Source of the DNA: Thermoflexus hugenholtzii JAD2
GTDB taxonomy: Bacteria > Chloroflexota > Dehalococcoidia > SHYB01
DNA: 13,809 nucleotides
NCBI GenBank assembly: GCA_945861815.1
Contig: CAMAVV010000022.1
Coordinates: forward strand, 1-13,809
Direction of reading: 5' to 3'
This document shows positions 6,789 through 12,620 of this stretch, in pieces. The notes below the pieces were generated by a model. It had not been told where the DNA came from and searched no databases. It saw only the letters and a program-made list of their open reading frames with translations. A program made the translations under genes and the position numbers. Numbering within the stretch: position 1 is the stretch's first letter; each line of letters starts with the position of its first letter.

Positions 6789-7174
6789 GGCAACCCCTTT
6801 CCTTTGTCCTGCTTCAAGACAGCCTCTCGATATCGAGCCGCCCTTTCGAACTCCGGCGCTGGAGGCGCGCCTTTATGGAACCCGCTTGCCAGCGCGATGT
6901 CTCCACCCGGAAGCATGAAGTAAAGAAGTCTGTCGCCCTGATGCGATTTGAACTCGAAGAGATTCCCGTGCCCTTTGATAGGTCGCGAAAAGGCAACATT
7001 CATCGAAGGTCCGTAGTCCCCATAGCTGGTGTACCTTCTGAGCAGCGCCCTCTGCGAATGCGCATCCGTCCTCTTCAGCCGCTCCAGGAACTCCATAGCT
7101 GGCGCTCGCCCGGCAACGTCGCGTACCGTGAAGACGGTGTTCTTCCTTCCGCGATACTCGATCTCTAGTCGCAT
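6785..7174 (-). CDS. higB: RelE/HigB-type toxin, Gp49-like family
   Basis: This 129-residue protein matches the phage-derived Gp49-like/HigB toxin family: NLFEFKSHQGDRLLYF (71-86), then a LPGG turn and GFHKGAPPAPEFERA (98-112). The family carries a RelE/ParE fold, and characterised HigB toxins cleave mRNA at the ribosome. F73, E74, K76, R82 and Y85 lie in the usual core, and H100-K101 are the typical basic end of the last strand. It is translated first, and its end overlaps the antitoxin start by four bases. The start at 7174 is chosen because it begins the family's first strand (MRLEIEYRGRKNTVFTV). There is little Shine-Dalgarno sequence and the operator palindrome sits just two bases upstream. 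Confidence 0.85.
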   Translation of the reverse strand: MRLEIEYRGRKNTVFTVRDVAGRAPAMEFLERLKRTDAHSQRALLRRYTSYGDYGPSMNVAFSRPIKGHGNLFEFKSHQGDRLLYFMLPGGDIALASGFHKGAPPAPEFERAARYREAVLKQDKGKGLP

Positions 7175-7175
7175 A

Positions 7176-7191
7176 TTAACTCACAAGTTAA
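7176..7191. promoter_or_regulatory. Inverted repeat, candidate HigA operator
   Basis: TTAACT-CACA-AGTTAA is a perfect 6-bp inverted repeat with a 4-bp centre, located one base before the higB start codon. Location and size fit autoregulation by the HigA antitoxin. It also lies between divergent genes, although the next plus-strand promoter is about 80 bp away. Confidence 0.5.
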
Positions 7192-7270
7192 GTCTTGTCC
7201 ACATTGCCAAAGGCCTTCGCCCGCCCGCGGCCAAGTATCGAACGCCCGTCAGCGATACGTCTATGGGCAT

Positions 7271-7299
7271 TTGGCACATCGTCCCATCCCTGCGACAAT
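7271..7299 (+). promoter_or_regulatory. Promoter for the beta-CASP hydrolase gene
   Basis: A -35 box TTGGCA (7271-7276, five of six), a 17-bp spacer and a -10 box GACAAT (7294-7299, four of six) would start transcription near 7306, just before the AAAGGA ribosome site. This argues against reading the TTG at 7271 as a start codon. Confidence 0.45.
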
Positions 7300-7318
7300 A
7301 TCCCCAAAGGAACACACC

Positions 7319-8719
7319 GTGCCCGACCTCTCCCTCACCTTCCTCGGCGCTGCAGGAACCGTCACCGGCTCCAAATACCTTCTGCAATTTGGCCGCGCCA
7401 ACTACCTCATCGACTGCGGCCTCTTCCAGGGCGCCGACGACATCGAACAGCGCGACCGCCAGCCCTTCTACATCGACCCGCGCAAAATCACCGCCGTCGT
7501 CCTCTCCCACGCCCACATCGACCACTCCGGCTATCTCCCCAAGCTCGTCAAGGACGGCTTCCGCGGCAAGGTCTACGCCACCCAGGCCACCCGCGACCTC
7601 GTGCAAATCATGCTTCCCGATTCAGGCAAGCTCCAGGAAGAACAGGCCTTCTACGCCAACAAGAAGGGCTATTCCGCACACCGCCCTGCCGTGCCGCTCT
7701 ACACCGCGCGCGACGCAGAGCGCGCCCTTCGTTCAATCCGCGCCGTGCGCCCCAATGAGCCCATCGAGATCGGCGACCACATCAGCGTCACCATGCGCCG
7801 CGCAGGCCACATCCTCGGCTCCTCCATTCTCGAGTTCTCCATCGCCCTTGGCCGCCGCCGCGCCACCATCGCCTTCTCCGGCGACCTTGGCCGCTACGAC
7901 CGCGTCTTCATGAAGCCGCCGGAGCCCATCGCCGCCGCCGACTACCTTGTCGTGGAGTCCACCTACGGCAACCGCGCGCACCCGGCAACGTCAGTGGAAG
8001 AACAGCTCGCGAACGTCGTCAATCGCGTCGCCGAGCGCAAGGGCGTACTCCTCATGCCCGCCTTCGCCGTCGGCAGAACCCAGCGCATGCTCTACCACCT
8101 GCGCCGCCTCCAGGACACAGGCCGCATCCCGGAGATCCCCGTCTACGTTGACAGCCCGATGGCCAGCGATGTCTCCGACGTCTATTGCCGCCACAGTGAG
8201 GAGCACGAGCTGAGCGTCGATCTCCTCAAAGACCCGGAGCGCTGCCCGCTCCACGCCCACCGCCTGCGCTTCGTGCGCGCCGTCGAAGAGTCGAAAAAAC
8301 TCAACGATATGCCTGGCCCCATGATCATCATCGCCGCCAGTGGCATGTGCGAAGGCGGGCGCATCGTCCATCACCTCAAGCACCGCCTGCCCGATCCTGC
8401 GACTACTGTCCTCTTCGTCGGCTACCAGGCCGAAGGGACCCGCGGGCGCAAGATCGCGACGGGAGCAAAAGAAGTCCGCATCCACGGCCAGTGGGTTCCC
8501 CTCCGCGCCTCCGTGGAAACCATCCACGGCATCTCCGCCCACGCCGATTGGCAAGACACCCTGCAATGGCTCAGCAACTTCACCGCGCCGCCGCGACTCA
8601 CCTTTATCACCCACGGCGAGCCTGACGCCCGCGAAGGCCTCGCACAGCACATCGCCGAGCGCTTCAATTGGAAGGTCGAGACGCCTGGCTACAAAAGTGT
8701 CTTCCCATTGGAAATATAA
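7319..8719 (+). CDS. MBL-fold beta-CASP RNA-processing nuclease, YSH1/CPSF-like
   Basis: This 466-residue metallo-beta-lactamase protein has the beta-CASP insert of RNA nucleases. Motif 2 is SHAHIDHSG (H64, H66, D68, H69), motif 3 H164 (RRAGHILGS), motif 4 D189 (FSGDLGRYDR), beta-CASP motif A E213 (VVESTYGNR), motif B in IVHHLKH near 351, and motif C H408 (ISAHADW). The two-zinc centre is intact. Relatives such as Thermus TTHA0252 degrade RNA; the family is related to eukaryotic CPSF-73. The GTG start at 7319 is preferred because AAAGGA lies 7 bases before it and the family begins at LSLTFLGAAGTVTGS. The stop codon overlaps the next gene's ATG (TAATG), so the two are translationally coupled. 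Confidence 0.9.
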   Translation: MPDLSLTFLGAAGTVTGSKYLLQFGRANYLIDCGLFQGADDIEQRDRQPFYIDPRKITAVVLSHAHIDHSGYLPKLVKDGFRGKVYATQATRDLVQIMLPDSGKLQEEQAFYANKKGYSAHRPAVPLYTARDAERALRSIRAVRPNEPIEIGDHISVTMRRAGHILGSSILEFSIALGRRRATIAFSGDLGRYDRVFMKPPEPIAAADYLVVESTYGNRAHPATSVEEQLANVVNRVAERKGVLLMPAFAVGRTQRMLYHLRRLQDTGRIPEIPVYVDSPMASDVSDVYCRHSEEHELSVDLLKDPERCPLHAHRLRFVRAVEESKKLNDMPGPMIIIAASGMCEGGRIVHHLKHRLPDPATTVLFVGYQAEGTRGRKIATGAKEVRIHGQWVPLRASVETIHGISAHADWQDTLQWLSNFTAPPRLTFITHGEPDAREGLAQHIAERFNWKVETPGYKSVFPLEI

Positions 8720-9240
8720 TGTCTGTGATGAAACATCCTCGACTGGCTCTCCTCGCCCTCTTGCTCGCGGTCGTCGCGCTCCTCGCCACCGCCTGCGACG
8801 ATAACCCGCCAACGATCGGCATCCTCGAACCCGACCTGGGCGCCAACACCGAAGCATCGCGCCTCGCATTCCTCGAAACCCTCAAGGACGCAGGCTACGA
8901 GGCAGGCGACAACGTTCGCTTTCACCGGCGCAACTATGAGTTCCGCGACGACCCTTACGACGAGCTTGCCGGCTACCTCGCCAATGACAAAAAGGTAGAC
9001 TTCTTCTTTGCCATGTCCCCTGAAGCCCTCGAGGCCATCGCCAAAGTAGCCAACGGAAAGCCCATCGTCTATGCCTTCGCCGGTGGAGTCGTCAACCGCC
9101 CTCCCAACGCCCTCGGCATCTCAGCGCCATCCAGCGCGTCAGTCGATTACAAAGCCCTTGGCAAAGCCGCCGGCGACATCATGGCGCAACTCCTCAACGG
9201 CATCCCTCTCTCCGCGATTCAGGTTCCCTCGCCCAAATAA
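8719..9240 (+). CDS. Short lipoprotein, single lobe of an ABC_sub_bind-like solute-binding protein
   Basis: The 173-residue product starts with a lipoprotein signal: MSVMKHPRLA, a hydrophobic core, then the lipobox LATAC with acylated C26. A second ATG at 8728 is also possible. IGILEPDLGANTEASRLAFL, LKDAGYEAGDNVRFHRRNYE and VDFFFAMSPEALEAIAKVANGKPIVYAF match the first lobe of ABC_sub_bind (PF04392) proteins. DYKALGKAAGDIMAQLLNG followed by PLSAIQVPSPK matches the family's near-C-terminal helix. The whole second lobe between them, some 120 residues, is missing, and so is the last segment. No permease or ATPase gene adjoins. It starts at the stop of the nuclease gene. It may be a degraded receptor or a one-lobe protein with another role. 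Confidence 0.75.
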   Translation: MSVMKHPRLALLALLLAVVALLATACDDNPPTIGILEPDLGANTEASRLAFLETLKDAGYEAGDNVRFHRRNYEFRDDPYDELAGYLANDKKVDFFFAMSPEALEAIAKVANGKPIVYAFAGGVVNRPPNALGISAPSSASVDYKALGKAAGDIMAQLLNGIPLSAIQVPSPK

Positions 9241-9260
9241 AAAAGGCGCATCCCTGCGCC
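9236..9260 (-). terminator. Intrinsic terminator for the DsbA-like gene
   Basis: On the minus strand GGCGCA-GGGA-TGCGCC (complement of 9245-9260) is followed directly by TTTTTTATTT (complement of 9244 to about 9235). It lies 86 bp after the stop of the minus-strand DsbA-like gene and directly behind the plus-strand lipoprotein stop. For the plus strand a run of five Ts comes only 13 bases after the stem, so termination there would be weaker. Confidence 0.65.
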
Positions 9261-9306
9261 CTTCACTCCTCGGTTTTTGATCCTTGCTCTCTCTTCACCA
9301 TCCCAA

Positions 9307-9333
9307 AATCTGTGCAATCTGTGTCATCTGTGG
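9307..9333. repeat. Three 9-bp tandem units of the ATCTGTG type
   Basis: AATCTGTGC, AATCTGTGT and CATCTGTGG follow each other without a gap. From memory, similar ATCTGTGTCATCTGTGG text occurs as an intergenic repeat in many environmental bacterial genomes. It sits in the short gap between convergent genes, next to the terminator. Confidence 0.55.
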
Positions 9334-9345
9334 CTAAACTGCCCC

Positions 9346-9960
9346 CTACTGCGGAGGCTTCGACCTCTTCACCTCACCGATGTTCACGTTCGCGACAAAG
9401 AGCGCCTGCAGCCCGTCCCACGTCCGCGCCGTCTCTTGCGCATCCTCTCCGACCTTGATACGTATGAAGAACGCGCTCCCGTTTTCGAAGACAAACGTCG
9501 GCGTGCCAAAGACACCCAGGTTCACCCCGCGCGTGTGCTCCTCCGCCAGGCGTGCCAACAGCCCAGGGTCGCGCACATCCTTGTGGAAGCGCTCCATATC
9601 GAGACCCGCCATCCGCGCGATCTCCTCCATATCCCCCGGCTCGCTGAACTCCTTGCGGCGCACGTGGCGGCCCTCCATCAGCGACCAGCGCATCCGCTCA
9701 AAGGCATCCTCACCCTGGCGCCGCGCCGCCTCAGCCGCCCGAAAGGCGTGCAGTCCCCGACTCGGCGTGTCCGGGTGTTCCCACAGATGCCAGCCTGGCC
9801 CGTTCTTCTGGTTCACCTGGTCCAGCGCGAAGTAGCGGAACGTCATCCGCAGCACATCGCCCCGCGCCTTCTGCACCCCGCGCACCAGCAGCGACGCCTG
9901 GTAGACCCACGGGCATGTAAAGTCGCCGTACATATCGAAAGCTACTTTCTTTGTATCCAT
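9346..9960 (-). CDS. DsbA/FrnE-like thioredoxin-fold protein, single active-site cysteine
   Basis: The 204-residue protein begins KVAFDMYGDFTCPWVYQAS, the first strand and active-site turn of the DsbA/FrnE/2-hydroxychromene-2-carboxylate isomerase superfamily. Instead of CxxC it has C16-P-W-V19, so the resolving cysteine is missing. The helical insert spans about 60-145 and the cis-proline loop is VFGTPTFVF (P154). No signal peptide is seen, so it is probably cytoplasmic. It could act as a monothiol oxidoreductase, a glutathione-dependent isomerase, or a thiol-peroxidase helper; the sequence cannot decide. The start at 9960 is preferred over an upstream ATG at 10011, because the extra 17 residues are not family-like and run into non-coding sequence. 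The gene stands alone and convergent to the lipoprotein gene. Confidence 0.8.
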   Translation of the reverse strand: MDTKKVAFDMYGDFTCPWVYQASLLVRGVQKARGDVLRMTFRYFALDQVNQKNGPGWHLWEHPDTPSRGLHAFRAAEAARRQGEDAFERMRWSLMEGRHVRRKEFSEPGDMEEIARMAGLDMERFHKDVRDPGLLARLAEEHTRGVNLGVFGTPTFVFENGSAFFIRIKVGEDAQETARTWDGLQALFVANVNIGEVKRSKPPQ

Positions 9961-10050
9961 ATTCTTCTGCACCCCTCGTGTGCGCGGCCATGATACCAGG
10001 GAATGGCCCACCCCGAGTCCGCCGAAGGGTGAGGGTGACTCCTCCCCGCC

Positions 10051-10080
10051 TTGCCGCTTCTCAGAAGCCTATGGTATGCT
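10051..10080 (+). promoter_or_regulatory. Candidate promoter for the tRNA-Pro array
   Basis: TTGCCG (10051-10056), an 18-bp spacer and an extended -10 TGGTATGCT (10072-10080) precede the first tRNA-like unit by about 45 bp. The spacer holds a GCTTCT-C-AGAAGC palindrome (10056-10068). No other promoter is evident between here and the intact tRNA, so the array may be transcribed as one precursor. The rest of the gap from 9961 shows nothing clear. Confidence 0.4.
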
Positions 10081-10122
10081 TTCCCCGTCCTCCCACCCCT
10101 GTCGGAAGGACGTTTTGCCCTC

Positions 10123-10202
10123 TGGTCGTCAGGGTGTAGCGCAACCCCATTGCGCATCCCGATGTATCGGGAGGGTCCCGAGTTCGTAGCGGCAGGAGTC
10201 TT
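10123..10202 (+). repeat. tRNA-Pro-derived tandem unit 1 (degenerate)
   Basis: The unit opens TGGTCGTCAGGGTGTAGCGC, matching the lead-in and 5' end of the intact tRNA-Pro at 10292. Its D-arm counterpart is a perfect GCGCAA-CCCCA-TTGCGC hairpin (10139-10155). The anticodon-arm counterpart is TCCCGA-TGTA-TCGGGA (10157-10172). GGGTCCCGAGTTC then matches the variable and T-arm region, but the sequence breaks to GTAGCGG, with no CTCGG T-stem strand and no 3' acceptor strand or CCA. Positions 10136-10192 match unit 2 base for base. It cannot be a working tRNA. Confidence 0.75.
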
Positions 10203-10284
10203 TGGTCGGCGGGGCGTAGCGCAACCCCATTGCGCATCCCGATGTATCGGGAGGGTCCCGAGTTCGTAGCGGGTCAAGAGTCCT
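10203..10284 (+). repeat. tRNA-Pro-derived tandem unit 2 (degenerate)
   Basis: This is the second unit of the array, offset 80 bp from unit 1. It starts TGGTCGGCGGGGCGTAGCGC, which matches the lead-in and the first bases of the intact tRNA-Pro exactly. Positions 10216-10272 match unit 1 (10136-10192) at all 57 positions, including both perfect hairpins. The tail GGTCAAGAGTCCTTGG differs slightly from the tail of unit 1. As in unit 1, the 3' half of the T-arm and the 3' acceptor strand are absent. Confidence 0.75.
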
Positions 10285-10291
10285 TGGTCGG

Positions 10292-10368
10292 CGGGGCGTA
10301 GCGCAGCCCGGTAGCGCACCTGCATGGGGTGCAGGGGGTCCCGAGTTCAAATCTCGGCGCCCCGACCA
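10292..10368 (+). tRNA. tRNA-Pro (anticodon GGG)
   Basis: All parts of a 77-nt tRNA are present. The acceptor is CGGGGCG with CGCCCCG, the D-arm GCGC with GCGC, the anticodon stem CCTGC with GCAGG around loop ATGGGGT (anticodon GGG, reading CCC and CCU), the variable region GGGTC, the T-arm CCGAG-TTCAAAT-CTCGG, discriminator A and an encoded CCA. The CGGGG start and A73 are typical of bacterial tRNA-Pro. It is the only intact copy in a series of related units, and its leader TGGTCGG could partly pair with the ACCA end. Confidence 0.95.
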
Positions 10369-10387
10369 ACTTTCCCTCTTTATATGA

Positions 10388-10460
10388 CCCTAGGCCTCTT
10401 GGCCGACTGCATGGCGTGCTAGGGCGTCCTCCGTGTTTCCTAACCGGAGCGCCCCGACCA
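10388..10460 (+). pseudogene. Degenerate tRNA-Pro copy (unit 4)
   Basis: CTGCATGGCGTGC at 10407 aligns with CTGCATGGGGTGC of the intact tRNA anticodon arm, followed by AGGGCGTCC versus AGGGGGTCC. The unit ends with the identical 11-nt CGCCCCGACCA (10450-10460). The T-arm is replaced by CTCCG-TGTTTCCTAAC-CGGAG with an 11-nt loop. No matching 5' acceptor strand exists, and the D-arm is reduced to GGCC-TCTT-GGCC. The spacing to the intact copy is 92 bp. It is a broken tRNA, not a functional one. The rest of the stretch to 10533 is featureless. Confidence 0.65.
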
Positions 10461-10533
10461 TCTTTTCTCCTCGTCTCACTCTATGCCCTTCCCTCGCGCC
10501 ATTTCCCTCCAAGTCTCCTCTCGACATCGCTGA

Positions 10534-10562
10534 TTGACGCTCGTTGCTCTGTGACTTACTCT
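10534..10562 (+). promoter_or_regulatory. Promoter candidate for the amidohydrolase gene
   Basis: TTGACG (10534-10539, five of six), a 17-bp spacer and TACTCT (10557-10562, three of six) lie just ahead of the GGAGG ribosome site at 10573-10577. The leader would be under 20 nt. Confidence 0.4.
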
Positions 10563-10585
10563 GGCCTACCCAGGAGGCTGGAGCC

Positions 10586-11782
10586 ATGGCGAAAAACGGT
10601 CATCCGGTCGCAGATTGCGACATGCATATCTTCGAGCCGCCGGACTTGTGGCAGCGATACATGGAGCCGGCCTTTCAATATGCAGCGCCCATTGGGCTTG
10701 CGGAATCGCCCCGCGACCTTCGCATACGAATGAAATGGCAGATATTGCCGCACAGCGGGGCGACGCGCTTTGTCGATAGGCAACCTGCCGCTTGGCACAA
10801 AGAGCGTGAAGACCTCTATGCATCGGCTATCAACCGTAAGTGGGACCCACAGTCGCAGCTTGACGCTATGGACAGGGAAGGACTCGACTTCGCAGTCCTC
10901 TTCCCAACCCGCGGCCTTTTCGCCTTGAGCCTTGATTCGCAACAAGTGGTCGGCCGGGACGGCTTAAAGCCAAACGAGGCCGCCGCGATCGCACGGGCCT
11001 ATAACAACTGGATGGCCGGCTTTGTGAAGGCAGACCCCAAACGCCTTATCGGCGCGGGGATGATCGCCCCGCATGACGTGCCGTCAGCCGTGGCGGAGGC
11101 CCGCCGCTGCGTTCAAGAACTGGGATTCAGGGGCGTCTTCCTCGCCCCTGGCTGCGTCAATCGCACTCCCTGGCACGATCCTCATTACGACCCGCTCTGG
11201 GCTGAACTGCAAAGGCTCAACGTGCCGGTGCTCTTTCACGGTGGCGGCAGAACATCTCTGCAGTCCGACTTCTCATTCGATGTCTTCGACGGCCTGTTGC
11301 AACACCATACCCTCTCGCAGCCTGTGGGCCTCATGACCGTAGCGGTGAGCCTAACGTCCGGCGGCGTCTTTGAACGTTTCCCAAAGCTCCGGGCCGGTCT
11401 TTTAGAGGGTAGCTGCTCGTGGGCGCAGTGGCTCTTCCATCGGCTGGATGAGCACTACGTGTGGCTGCGCGAGTCTGCGCCGGACCTGACGATGAAGCCC
11501 TCTGACTACTTCCGGAGGAACTGCTTCCTCGCCGTTGACGCCGACGAACTTCCCGTCAAGCAATATGTGGACTGGTTCGGGGATGAGAACCTTGTCTTTT
11601 CGACGGACTATCCTCACGGCGACTCCAAATATCCCCATGCCATCGAATCGCTCCTGAAGCTTCCTATCCCCGAATCCTCCAAGCGCAACATCTTATGGAA
11701 CAACTGGTGCCGCCTATACGACATGCCGCTGACGAAAAGTCCAACGATCACCACCGGCGCCCGCGACACAAGATATTCTTGA
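10586..11782 (+). CDS. Amidohydrolase 2 family metal-dependent hydrolase
   Basis: This is a 398-residue TIM-barrel hydrolase of the amidohydrolase-related (PF04909) family, relatives of ACMSD and gamma-resorcylate decarboxylase. DCDMHIFEPPD at 10-20 supplies D12 and H14 of the metal site. APHD (H163), FHGGG (H218) and STDYPHGD (D341, H344) fill the other barrel positions. Family members act as decarboxylases or hydrolases on aromatic or cyclic acids; the substrate cannot be told from sequence. The start at 10586 has an ideal GGAGG eight bases upstream, so the longer frame from 10544 is rejected. No pathway partner adjoins. The gene stands alone between two copies of the tRNA-Pro 3' end (10450-10460 and 11829-11839), suggesting a mobile or acquired segment. 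Confidence 0.88.
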   Translation: MAKNGHPVADCDMHIFEPPDLWQRYMEPAFQYAAPIGLAESPRDLRIRMKWQILPHSGATRFVDRQPAAWHKEREDLYASAINRKWDPQSQLDAMDREGLDFAVLFPTRGLFALSLDSQQVVGRDGLKPNEAAAIARAYNNWMAGFVKADPKRLIGAGMIAPHDVPSAVAEARRCVQELGFRGVFLAPGCVNRTPWHDPHYDPLWAELQRLNVPVLFHGGGRTSLQSDFSFDVFDGLLQHHTLSQPVGLMTVAVSLTSGGVFERFPKLRAGLLEGSCSWAQWLFHRLDEHYVWLRESAPDLTMKPSDYFRRNCFLAVDADELPVKQYVDWFGDENLVFSTDYPHGDSKYPHAIESLLKLPIPESSKRNILWNNWCRLYDMPLTKSPTITTGARDTRYS

Positions 11783-11812
11783 CGTGCTGCTCGAAAGCGA
11801 GCCAGCCACTCT

Positions 11813-11839
11813 GATTCTCCTACCGGCGCGCCCCGACCA
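11813..11839 (+). repeat. Second ectopic copy of the tRNA-Pro 3' end (possible att-like repeat)
   Basis: GATTCTCCTACCGGCGCG followed by CCCCGACCA ends with the same 11 nt, CGCCCCGACCA (11829-11839), as the intact tRNA-Pro (10358-10368) and unit 4 (10450-10460). Similarity to unit 4 extends about 13 bases further upstream (TTTCCTAACCGGAG versus TTCTCCTACCGGCG). A small GCTCG-AAAG-CGAGC hairpin precedes it at 11789-11802. No tRNA body is present here. Confidence 0.6.
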
Positions 11840-11858
11840 GTTCTACGAACCCCGTCCC

Positions 11859-11885
11859 TTGCCTCGTGCAGAATGGGCATAGAAT
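11859..11885 (+). promoter_or_regulatory. Promoter candidate for the small lipoprotein gene
   Basis: TTGCCT (11859-11864), a 15-bp spacer and TAGAAT (11880-11885, five of six) would start transcription near 11892, 18 bases before the ATG at 11910. The spacer is short, so the call is tentative. Confidence 0.35.
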
Positions 11886-11909
11886 TTGACCCACTCAGAT
11901 GGTCTATAT

Positions 11910-12440
11910 ATGAAACGCCTCCTGCTGATTCTTTCAACTCTTATCATAGGTTTGACTTTGTCGTGCGCGAAGCCGCCAGGCCGAAAGGTACAGAATCTTG
12001 CACCAGTAACGGTTTATGCGTTGTCAGATTATCAGACAGCGCAGATGCGCGTGCCGTTCAAGATTTCGGTTCCGAGTTACTACCCGGATGGACAAAAACC
12101 GGCTTTGCTGTTCGGTGTGCAACCGCTAGAACAAATTGGCCGATTCCTCGTAAGTACCTACTTTAATAACCCCCGAGGGGTTGGAGATCCTGAGTTGCGC
12201 CTGATGCAAGTCAACGTTTCCAATGAGCCGCCCCACGTCGGCACCTCTAAAGTCGAGATCAATGGAATCGCTATCTTCCTTTCCCCAGAGCGAATCGAAG
12301 AGATTGTGATGTCAGACCCACGAGATAGAGCGATACGGATCGAGGCGTTCTGGAGACTAAATGAAATGTACTTTCATCTTACGTCCTACGTTTTCGGACG
12401 TGACGAAGTACTAAAGGTAATCGGTTCCATGCTCGCCTAG
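11910..12440 (+). CDS. Lipoprotein of unknown function
   Basis: This 176-residue protein begins MKRLLLILSTLIIGLTLSC, a type II signal peptide with acylation at C19, so the mature protein is membrane-anchored outside the cytoplasm. The mature part is mixed alpha/beta in appearance with no repeats or cysteines. VNVSNEPPHVGTSKVEINGI and the LSPERIEEIVMSDPRDRA segment give no family I recognise. The start at 11910 is chosen because the eight preceding codons (from a TTG at 11886) overlap the likely -10 box and would bury the signal peptide. Codon use is visibly more AT-rich than in the flanking metabolic genes, so it may be acquired. It stands alone, with no close neighbour on its strand. Confidence 0.65.
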   Translation: MKRLLLILSTLIIGLTLSCAKPPGRKVQNLAPVTVYALSDYQTAQMRVPFKISVPSYYPDGQKPALLFGVQPLEQIGRFLVSTYFNNPRGVGDPELRLMQVNVSNEPPHVGTSKVEINGIAIFLSPERIEEIVMSDPRDRAIRIEAFWRLNEMYFHLTSYVFGRDEVLKVIGSMLA

Positions 12441-12524
12441 GCATGGCAATAAGAGCTTACGCTCCTTAGTTCCTCAAGCACCAGGTGCGCGTAACACCGA
12501 GTTCGGTCGCGAACCCTTGCCCGT

Positions 12525-12561
12525 GTAAGACTACTTACGTCGAATCCCCCTCCGCTATAAT
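12525..12561 (+). promoter_or_regulatory. Promoter and operator candidate of the acyl-CoA dehydrogenase gene
   Basis: A consensus -10 box TATAAT lies at 12556-12561, 59 bases before the ATG. A clear -35 is not seen. An inverted repeat GTAAG-ACTA-CTTAC (12525-12538) overlaps the place where the -35 would be, so an activator or repressor site is possible. The rest of the 12441-12620 gap holds only an imperfect TAAGAGC-TTAC-GCTCCTTA hairpin just after the lipoprotein stop, without a U-tract. Confidence 0.35.
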
Positions 12562-12620
12562 CTTCCCGTCTCGCCATCGCGCACGCGTCCCCTCGCGAAC
12601 GAAAGAAGGCCCTTTCCCCT

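Noticed and set aside
5256..7174. A complete known defence system
   Set aside because: The HTH-ATPase-STAS gene and higBA lie on opposite strands with separate promoters, and no nuclease, NADase, protease or other standard effector accompanies the ATPase.
7271..7318. Upstream TTG start for the beta-CASP nuclease
   Set aside because: The TTG is part of a -35 box, the 16 extra residues are not family-like, and the GTG at 7319 has an AAAGGA site at the right distance.
7991..8869. Minus-strand frame of 292 codons
   Set aside because: It is antisense to the beta-CASP nuclease gene with its motifs intact on the plus strand; the translation is low-information and has no family match.
9277..9993. 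Plus-strand frame of 238 codons
   Set aside because: It is the complement of the DsbA-like gene; the real frame has the CPW turn and the cis-Pro loop.
10123..10290. CRISPR array
   Set aside because: Only two identical 57-nt units with similar, not unique, spacers; no cas genes; the units are clearly related to the adjacent tRNA-Pro.
9942..10325. Minus-strand frame across the tRNA-like units, giving a repeated peptide
   Set aside because: The peptide repeat simply reflects tandem tRNA-derived DNA; no ribosome site or family support.
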